Source: DSWT01 sp035415725 (GTDB lineage Bacteria; Chloroflexota; Anaerolineae; B4-G1; SLSP01). From it: DNA of 64,000 bases. Location: contig DAOOGN010000006.1 of NCBI GenBank assembly GCA_035415725.1, positions 10,731 through 74,730 of the forward strand, in the 5' to 3' direction. The position numbers and the translations under genes are program-made. Positions 58,763 through 64,000 of the stretch are shown in pieces (the first letter of the stretch is position 1; the number at the start of each line of letters is the position of its first letter). The notes beneath the pieces are model-generated. The model had not been told where the DNA came from. It saw only the letters and a program-made list of their open reading frames with translations, and searched no databases.

Positions 58763-61372
58763 TTACCCTTCTTCCCCTTCTTCCTCGAACTTCAACCGCA
58801 TGGCCTGGTCTCCGTAGCCGATGTACATTTCCTTCACGGGGAAATTCGCCACGCAGTAGGGGTTCTCGTAGTGTTGAAAGCCGGTGATCGGCTCGGCGAC
58901 ACCGTTGCGCCGCAGGGGACCTTCCCAGCCGAAGGCCAACTTGTCGCCGCGCAAGGTGTCCATCTGAACGGAAAGGCCATCGAAGGCAACGTCGAGGGCG
59001 AGAATCTGCTCCTGGAACGCTTTGAAGTCGCCGTCGAGTGCGGCACGCCCCAGGTGGCACAACCACACGTTCGGCGAGCCGTAGGAACGCAGTTCGCGGT
59101 GCGCGGTCAACCCGGCAGTCATCAGGGTTAAGCCTTGTGACGCCGTAAGTGCCAGGTAGCCGTTGCCCTGGCGCGCGAAGGCCCACGTGCGTCCGTGCGC
59201 ATCGTCGCGCAAGGTGCCGTCATCGAAAGCGTAAATGGGGAAGTAGGCGTGGGTGAAGCCCAGCCAGTCGTCGTCCGGCAACTTGTGGATGGCGATCAAC
59301 ACGTCTTTCCACTGCGCCACGCGCGGCAGGATGACGTTCCCATGCCAAAAATTGGGACGGTGGGATCCGTCCTCGCTCATACACGGCGGGTGGGTGACAA
59401 AGACGACCGCTGCCGGACCAAACGTGGCCTGCCAGATGTGTTGTTGAAAGCCCCTCTCGCCGGGATGATAATCTTGCGCCGAGCTGAGCATAAAGTCCGG
59501 CGTCTTGTAGGTGACTTTGTTGACCTCGTCGCCGAGTGAGCCGGAGGCTTGCCACAATGCCGCCTCGCCCACGTGACGCTCACGGTTCCACATCTCGTCG
59601 GGCAGGTCGGCGGCGATGGCGGCTATGAGGGAGGGCAGCTCGTAGTTTTGCATGCACGCCACGCTGACCGTGCCCATGATGCGGTCGTTGAATACGCCCA
59701 TCCCCCACAACACGTTGGTGATGCCCGATGTTCCTTCCAGATAAGCGCCCTTGATCAGCGGGGCGTAGGTGCGCCCGTGCGTCGAGCCGAAGACGCCCTT
59801 GTACGAGTTGACGGCGATGCTGAACAGCATCTTGTCCATCAACACGGTCGCCATCTCCCAGACGGGTTCCGAGGCGGCCAGATCGATCAGGTGGGAGAGC
59901 GCCAGGATGTCTTCCTCGAAGTAGCAGTTGGAATCCCATTCTTTGAAACCGTGAACGCCACGTTCGTGCAGCCACTCCAGCGCCAGGCGCTCGCCCTTCT
60001 CACGATGCCACTGCCCACTCTGCCCGGCATTGGAGAAGAGGCGGTCAGGGTACAGTTGCCCGGCCAGAATCTCCGCCGTGTGGAAGAGGATACTGTGGTT
60101 TTCGGTGGCATAAGCCATCGCGTCGCTGCCCGGCTCGTCGTGCCAGTATTTGAAGTTGAGGATGCAGGTTTCGATAGGCAGCTTGAGTTCCTGCGGGAAC
60201 CGGGGATCATCCCCAAAACGGTACACCATCCCCAAAAGGCCCACCAGGAAAAAGTCACTACAGTCTTGGCGGTGATTGATGTCATCGATCGTCTCAAGGA
60301 TCACCTTGACAGATATATATTGCCACCAATCCACCGCCATCTTGGCGATCTCGGAGAAGATGCTGGCTTCCAACCGGGCGGCTGCCATCAGCCCTTCACG
60401 GCAGCGCTCAGCATAAGTTGCATAGGGCGTTTCGTGGTAGCGATTCAAGCCCAGCCCCCACACGTCGAGGGTGCGGGTGATGCGCATGTTGCCTTCGTAG
60501 TACTCGGTCAAGGGGGGCATCAACGTCAGTCGGAGAGCGCCTGTAGGATATTCATAGACCTTGCCGAGGGCCTTGCGTTTGCCGGCCCTGGCATTCGCTT
60601 TCCCCTCGCCGTAGATGCGTCCGTCGGGCGTGTGAAGGCGGGCGACGATTTCAGCCGACTTCGGCATACCGAGAGGCCAGCGGATGACGAATTCGGCGTC
60701 ATAGTCGAACACGTCCTGGGTGAGGTACGCCGCCGCGAAGATCTCCTCCAACGTATTGCGCCGCTCCACAGGAGCTATCGTCGTGGGCAGGTACACCGCG
60801 TCATCCGCAGTGGCGAGCGGCAAAAGGCGCAGCGCCATGGCGTAAGGACAGGCGCGCGCAGCCACGGCTTCAAATCGCACGAGGAGGCGGTGACGACCTG
60901 CGCTGAGGTGCGCAGTGAACGTGACACTGTGCGGGGGTTGGTGGTGGAAGTGCTCGTGGCGATGGACGTGTTCGTCGTCCAGCCACACATCCGCCGGTCC
61001 GTGGGTTGTCAGCACGAATGTGACGTCACGCGCTGCCGGACTTTCGATCTCGGTGTAAGCCCACGCGCGCAAATAGTGGGTGAGGTGCTGAAAAGTCGTG
61101 AGGTCCACAAAGTGATCGTCCAGGCAGCAGACATAACGCCAGTGTCCCTCAAAACCCTCCATCTGCACTACCCCCTCGGTCAAAGGGCCGGGTTCGACGG
61201 GCTGCTCCGTGATGCCGTGTTCCGGTGTGTAATAATGGCGGGCGATCTGGAGCTTGTAGTCGGAGCCGGTGAAACGGTCGAGGTCCTCCACCAGAATCGC
61301 CTGTGGCCCAACGACGAGCCAGTTGTGGATGTAGCCGTCGTGAAGATCGTAACGCACGTAAGAGATGGGCAT
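58763..61372 (-). CDS. Large protein of unknown family, probable (alpha/alpha) toroid acting on a saccharide
   Basis: 869 residues from the ATG at 61372, ten bases after AAGGAG. A beta-rich N-terminal region (WLVVGPQAILVEDLDRF, WVYAYTEIESP-like strands and HHQPPHSVTFTAHLSAGRHR) precedes a long helical section: ATENHSILFHTAEILAGQLY, FSNAGQSGQWHREKGERLAL, GVHGFKEWDSNCYFEEDILA, SYKGVFGSTHGRTYAPLIKG. A beta-domain (HGNVILPRVAQWKDVLIAIH) closes it. The alternation resembles heparinase II/III-type lyases and (alpha/alpha)6 hydrolases, and residues His, Asn, Glu and Asp in ENHSILFH and EWDSNCYFEED are good catalytic candidates. I do not recognise the family. No signal peptide. Near the inositol-type genes and other glycosidases. 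Confidence 0.75.
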   Translation of the reverse strand: MPISYVRYDLHDGYIHNWLVVGPQAILVEDLDRFTGSDYKLQIARHYYTPEHGITEQPVEPGPLTEGVVQMEGFEGHWRYVCCLDDHFVDLTTFQHLTHYLRAWAYTEIESPAARDVTFVLTTHGPADVWLDDEHVHRHEHFHHQPPHSVTFTAHLSAGRHRLLVRFEAVAARACPYAMALRLLPLATADDAVYLPTTIAPVERRNTLEEIFAAAYLTQDVFDYDAEFVIRWPLGMPKSAEIVARLHTPDGRIYGEGKANARAGKRKALGKVYEYPTGALRLTLMPPLTEYYEGNMRITRTLDVWGLGLNRYHETPYATYAERCREGLMAAARLEASIFSEIAKMAVDWWQYISVKVILETIDDINHRQDCSDFFLVGLLGMVYRFGDDPRFPQELKLPIETCILNFKYWHDEPGSDAMAYATENHSILFHTAEILAGQLYPDRLFSNAGQSGQWHREKGERLALEWLHERGVHGFKEWDSNCYFEEDILALSHLIDLAASEPVWEMATVLMDKMLFSIAVNSYKGVFGSTHGRTYAPLIKGAYLEGTSGITNVLWGMGVFNDRIMGTVSVACMQNYELPSLIAAIAADLPDEMWNRERHVGEAALWQASGSLGDEVNKVTYKTPDFMLSSAQDYHPGERGFQQHIWQATFGPAAVVFVTHPPCMSEDGSHRPNFWHGNVILPRVAQWKDVLIAIHKLPDDDWLGFTHAYFPIYAFDDGTLRDDAHGRTWAFARQGNGYLALTASQGLTLMTAGLTAHRELRSYGSPNVWLCHLGRAALDGDFKAFQEQILALDVAFDGLSVQMDTLRGDKLAFGWEGPLRRNGVAEPITGFQHYENPYCVANFPVKEMYIGYGDQAMRLKFEEEGEEG

Positions 61373-61486
61373 GAAAATCAAACTCCTTGTATAGAATAGT
61401 CTCGTAGTCGTGAGTCAGATAGTCGTTTAACTTATTTTGTATCCAGGCTAGTCCATCATGGCAGCAATTTCGCCCCCGTTAGCCAT

Positions 61487-61770
61487 GCTCGGAGCGGATC
61501 GCCAGATCCGCGGTTCTTGCACGCTACGCCGGGCTCTGATGATCCCTGGCAAGCATTCACTGGGGAACTATTTGTGCCGCGTAGGACTCGTCAACCTGGC
61601 GAAGCAACTTAGGACTTACGCAAATTTCCGTTTGTAGTGACGGCTTTAGCTGCCCTTAGCTCCTCAGAAACGCCTGAAGGCGTCACTACAAATCCTCCGC
61701 GGGCGAAGCGTTAACACCTTATGTACCATCTCCAAAGTCCTGTTGGCAACCTGGCAAGGACAACTGAATA
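61487..61770. repeat. Dispersed GC-rich repeat, second copy, interrupted by a MITE-like element
   Basis: Blocks cggagcgg.cgccagatccgc, gggaactatttgtgcc and cgtcaacctggcgaagcaac match 41853-41960; after the inserted element (61611 on) the missing part resumes as accatctccaaa...aacctggcaaggacaactga, matching 41980-42035. No gene in 61382-61912. Confidence 0.7.
61611..61712 (+). mobile_element. MITE-like element, copy 3 (right end lost), nested in a repeat
   Basis: Begins AGGACTTACGC and continues through the shared interior (gtagtgacggctttagc, aggcgtcactacaaatcctc) but lacks the right GCGTAAGTCCT end, ending near gcgttaacacctt. Right boundary is approximate. Confidence 0.65.
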
Positions 61771-61781
61771 GTCACTCTATT

Positions 61782-61904
61782 AGGGTTTACGCAAATTTCC
61801 GTTTGTAGTGACGGCTTTAGCCGTTCTTAGCTCCTCAGAAACGCCTGAAGACGTCACTACAAATCCTCCGCCGCTCGATTCGAGCCAGGCTTGCGTAAGT
61901 CCTG
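61782..61904 (+). mobile_element. MITE-like element, copy 4
   Basis: 123 bp from AGGGTTTACGC to GCGTAAGTCCTG. A 6-base direct repeat, tctatt, lies immediately outside both ends (61776-61781 and 61905-61910), the best target duplication of the set. It ends 8 bases from the stop codon of the epimerase gene. Confidence 0.85.
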
Positions 61905-61912
61905 TCTATTTT

Positions 61913-62716
61913 TTACAGCGAGCGCAGATAATGGATGGCGGCAGCGGCGGCGCTGTCGGCATCCGGTTCGGGCAGGAATTCGCCGGAGATGTAGCCGCTG
62001 TAGCCCACCGCAGACAGTGTTTGCAAGATGCCGCCGAAATCGATGTGACCCGCGCCGGGATAACGGCGGTTGGAATCCGCGACGTGAAAATGAAAGAGCC
62101 GGGCGCCTGCCGTGCGAATAGCCTGGGAGAAGCTCACTTCTTCGATGTTCATGTGAAATGTATCCAGCAGCAAGCCCACATTCTCCGCCCCAACCTGCTC
62201 CAACAAGGCCAGTCCCTCGTCCACGGTATGCACGAGATCGGTCTCGTAGCGGTTCAGCGGTTCCAGACACACCTTGACGTCACGCCGTGCCGCCGCGTCC
62301 GCGACCTCTCGCAGTGCTTCGACCAGCCACGTCCATGCCTGAGCCAGGGTGACGCCGGGTTGAACAACGCCCCGCAGCAGGCCGATGACGAGCTGCGCCC
62401 CCACCTGCGAGGCAAACGGGACGTGCGCCTTCGCCCGCTCGATCGCCGCCCGCCGCACCTGCGGCTGCGGATCGGTGAACGATAGGCGTTCCTCACTCCA
62501 CGCCTGACCGGTACCGATGGCCGGCACTCCCAACCCATAGCGCACCAGAAGCGCTAAAAGCGCCGCGGGGTCGAACGCCGCCGGTTCGCGGATGGCAAGT
62601 TCGACGCCATTATAACCCAAGGAGGCGATATGCGCTATGTTACGCGCCAACTCACCCTGGAACGTGGCTGCCGCAAAGCGCGTAGACTGCGCCGAAAGCA
62701 CAATGCTCAGTTTCAT
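61913..62716 (-). CDS. Sugar epimerase/isomerase, IolO-like (5-keto-L-gluconate epimerase)
   Basis: 267 residues from the ATG at 62716, with AGGAGG well placed. AP-endonuclease-2-type TIM barrel: metal-site Glu in VCLEPLNRYETD, Asp and His in LLLDTFHMNIEE, His in FHFHVADSNRRYPG with the HIDF segment, and Glu in SGEFLPEP. The start MKLSIVLSAQ, the segment VPAIGTGQAWSEERLSFTDP and the block NRYETD...DTFHMNIEE...HVADSNR closely recall Thermotoga maritima IolO, which epimerises 5-keto-L-gluconate to D-tagaturonate in inositol breakdown. This is memory of the family, not a search. Upstream gene is a creatininase-type IolN-like hydrolase, which supports it. Confidence 0.85.
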   Translation of the reverse strand: MKLSIVLSAQSTRFAAATFQGELARNIAHIASLGYNGVELAIREPAAFDPAALLALLVRYGLGVPAIGTGQAWSEERLSFTDPQPQVRRAAIERAKAHVPFASQVGAQLVIGLLRGVVQPGVTLAQAWTWLVEALREVADAAARRDVKVCLEPLNRYETDLVHTVDEGLALLEQVGAENVGLLLDTFHMNIEEVSFSQAIRTAGARLFHFHVADSNRRYPGAGHIDFGGILQTLSAVGYSGYISGEFLPEPDADSAAAAAIHYLRSL

Positions 62717-62735
62717 GAGCAGCCTCCTACCTAAC

Positions 62736-62786
62736 GTAGCGGCGACTTCAGTCGCTCTGCAACACAAACGGCGACTGAAGTCGCTA
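62736..62786. repeat. REP-like inverted pair of GCGACTTCAGTCGC palindromes in an intercistronic gap
   Basis: Two copies of the palindrome gcgacttcagtcgc (one inverted) with gtagc and gctac ends, separated by 15 bases. It lies between the two inositol-type genes and could stabilise or split the transcript. Confidence 0.75.
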
Positions 62787-62798
62787 CTACACACATCG

Positions 62799-63929
62799 TT
62801 ATGAAAGGGTATCCTGTCCGATACGCGGCAGGCCGTAGACTGGCTTCCACCCCTCGCTCAACGGCTCGCGGAGATAGGGCTCCATCTCCTGCGCCGAGCG
62901 CAAGGTGACTTCCTCGACGGGCGGCACGGTGCCGGGCGGGAAGGCTTCGAGAATCTGATCGTTGAGCAACGTCAGGTACTTGAGGATCGCCGCCACCGGC
63001 CGTTTGGCCTTCTCCGCGTCGCCGTGTGTCGCCTTCCCGACCACGCCTTCCGGCGTTGCGGCGATCTCGATGGCAAAGTGTCCTTCGCCCTCCGACCAGC
63101 GGCTCGGGCGCGCGAAGGGATCGACGGACTTGTCAAAGTGGCCGTCGGGCAGGTAATTCTTGCCCTCGGTATCGACGGCATAGGCCATATCCACCATCTC
63201 CGGGTGCAACAACAGCCCCAGCGACGTCTCGGATTCATCGGCATGGACAAAGTTAGTATCCCATGGGCCGCCCCGGTCCGTCGTGCGGAAGAACTCACGC
63301 ACGGCCCGGTGCCAATCGATGACGCGGAACAGGCCCGGCAGGTGATAGCGTTTCATGAACTGCTGGATGGCCGATTCCAACATCCATAGATGACCGTGGT
63401 TATTGATGAGAATTTGCTTGCGGAAGCCGTCATTCCATAGGCCGAGCATCACGTCAATAAGCAGTTCGCGGGCCACATTCTCACGGATCGGAATCGTGCC
63501 CGGCATTCCCATGTGGTGATAGGGATGCGAGCCGTAGTTCAACGGGGGAAGCGCCAGATTCACCGGCGCGCCGCGCTTGGCCGTGAAACGCCGCACGCCT
63601 TCCAGGATTTGGCTAACGTAGAGCGTGTCGGACGCGCTCGGCAGGTGCCGCCCATGCAGCTCGGTGCAGCCGATGGGGATGAAAACGATGTCGTTCTTGC
63701 GGCGATTCGCCTCTACCTGATAACGAATCGTGGTCTGGATGTATGAACCGGGTTTCCCCCACTCCACCGGCGAGGGGATGCCATAGTCGGCCAGAATCGC
63801 GTCAATCTCCGCGTCGCTGGCGTCCCACACTTCCTTCTTCAAACGTCCCACGGTGTTGTCTTCAAAAAACAGGTCCGGTTCGGTGGTCGCCAACCAACCG
63901 GCAGGTACGATACGTTTTGGTGTGACCAT
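62799..63929 (-). CDS. Creatininase-family hydrolase, IolN-like (3-dehydro-scyllo-inosose hydrolase)
   Basis: 376 residues with AAGGAG before the ATG at 63929. Creatininase-fold metal site: FIPIGCTELHGRHLPSASDT (Glu, His and the SxSD Asp), NYGSHPYHHMGMPGT, ILINNHGH and HADESETSLG, all in order. In Thermotoga, IolN of this family opens the ring of a diketo-inositol to 5-keto-L-gluconate, the substrate of IolO; here the two genes are adjacent and in the same direction. The extra N-terminal 70 residues before the metal site fit the IolN-type proteins rather than short creatininases. A creatinine or formamide function is less likely. The rest of the pathway is outside or elsewhere. Confidence 0.84.
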   Translation of the reverse strand: MVTPKRIVPAGWLATTEPDLFFEDNTVGRLKKEVWDASDAEIDAILADYGIPSPVEWGKPGSYIQTTIRYQVEANRRKNDIVFIPIGCTELHGRHLPSASDTLYVSQILEGVRRFTAKRGAPVNLALPPLNYGSHPYHHMGMPGTIPIRENVARELLIDVMLGLWNDGFRKQILINNHGHLWMLESAIQQFMKRYHLPGLFRVIDWHRAVREFFRTTDRGGPWDTNFVHADESETSLGLLLHPEMVDMAYAVDTEGKNYLPDGHFDKSVDPFARPSRWSEGEGHFAIEIAATPEGVVGKATHGDAEKAKRPVAAILKYLTLLNDQILEAFPPGTVPPVEEVTLRSAQEMEPYLREPLSEGWKPVYGLPRIGQDTLS

Positions 63930-63950
63930 AGTGTCTCCTTTCTTATTTCG

Positions 63951-63984
63951 TATCTATTCAGGCTCGTAAACCTGACGAAGCCAC
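63951..63984. repeat. TATCTATTCAGGCT repeat unit, third copy
   Basis: Same unit as 17407-17440 and 58729-58762 with a few changes. It lies 22 bases before the start of the creatininase-family gene, on its upstream side. Confidence 0.7.
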
Positions 63985-64000
63985 TTATTCCCTATGCCAG

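Overview
The window looks like a MAG or draft scaffold of a Chloroflexota bacterium (Anaerolineae/Caldilineae-like). This is inferred from GC-rich coding DNA, an array of large GT-C (GT39-like) membrane glycosyltransferases with extracytoplasmic C-terminal beta-sandwich domains, several lipoproteins with Thr/Pro-rich linkers, a YLPLV-type C-terminal tail, a PPi-type phosphofructokinase, and many short tandem and foldback repeats. No rRNA, tRNA or CRISPR array was seen. A 100-N scaffold gap lies at 48888-48987.

Layout. 1-3030: the end of one Gfo/Idh/MocA oxidoreductase, a decayed toxin-antitoxin pair missed by simple ORF calling, then a nucleoside hydrolase and second oxidoreductase on the minus strand. 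3064-19711: a minus-strand block of six GT-C glycosyltransferase-like proteins plus a YfhO-family protein, probably for cell-surface glycan or glycolipid modification. 19767-24768: plus-strand operon with a structured leader, a mannitol-1-phosphate dehydrogenase-like gene, a secreted protein and a seventh GT-C enzyme. 24780-34870: housekeeping and envelope genes (ogt, a gluzincin lipoprotein, a SpoU methyltransferase, a LysM lipoprotein, efp, a CCA-adding enzyme, two beta-propeller lipoproteins). 35145-46841: sugar metabolism (KduD-like SDR, PPi-PFK, xylulokinase, RraA-like protein, an orphan acyltransferase E2, two membrane proteins, a GH4 enzyme). 46900-63929: a PAS histidine kinase, a secreted GH113-like enzyme, an (alpha/alpha)6 glycosidase with an amidohydrolase, an SDR, RidA, a GDPD fusion, an 872-codon-class protein of unknown family, and a pair resembling Thermotoga IolO and IolN of inositol catabolism.

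The genes suggest an organism living on plant or microbial polysaccharides, with uronate/ketogluconate and inositol routes feeding a PPi-linked glycolysis.

The non-coding DNA is unusually rich. It holds a MITE-like family of about 110-123 bp with target-site duplications, foldback repeats, nested insertions, and heptamer/octamer repeats that sit in frame inside glycosyltransferase genes, in two paralogues at matching places.
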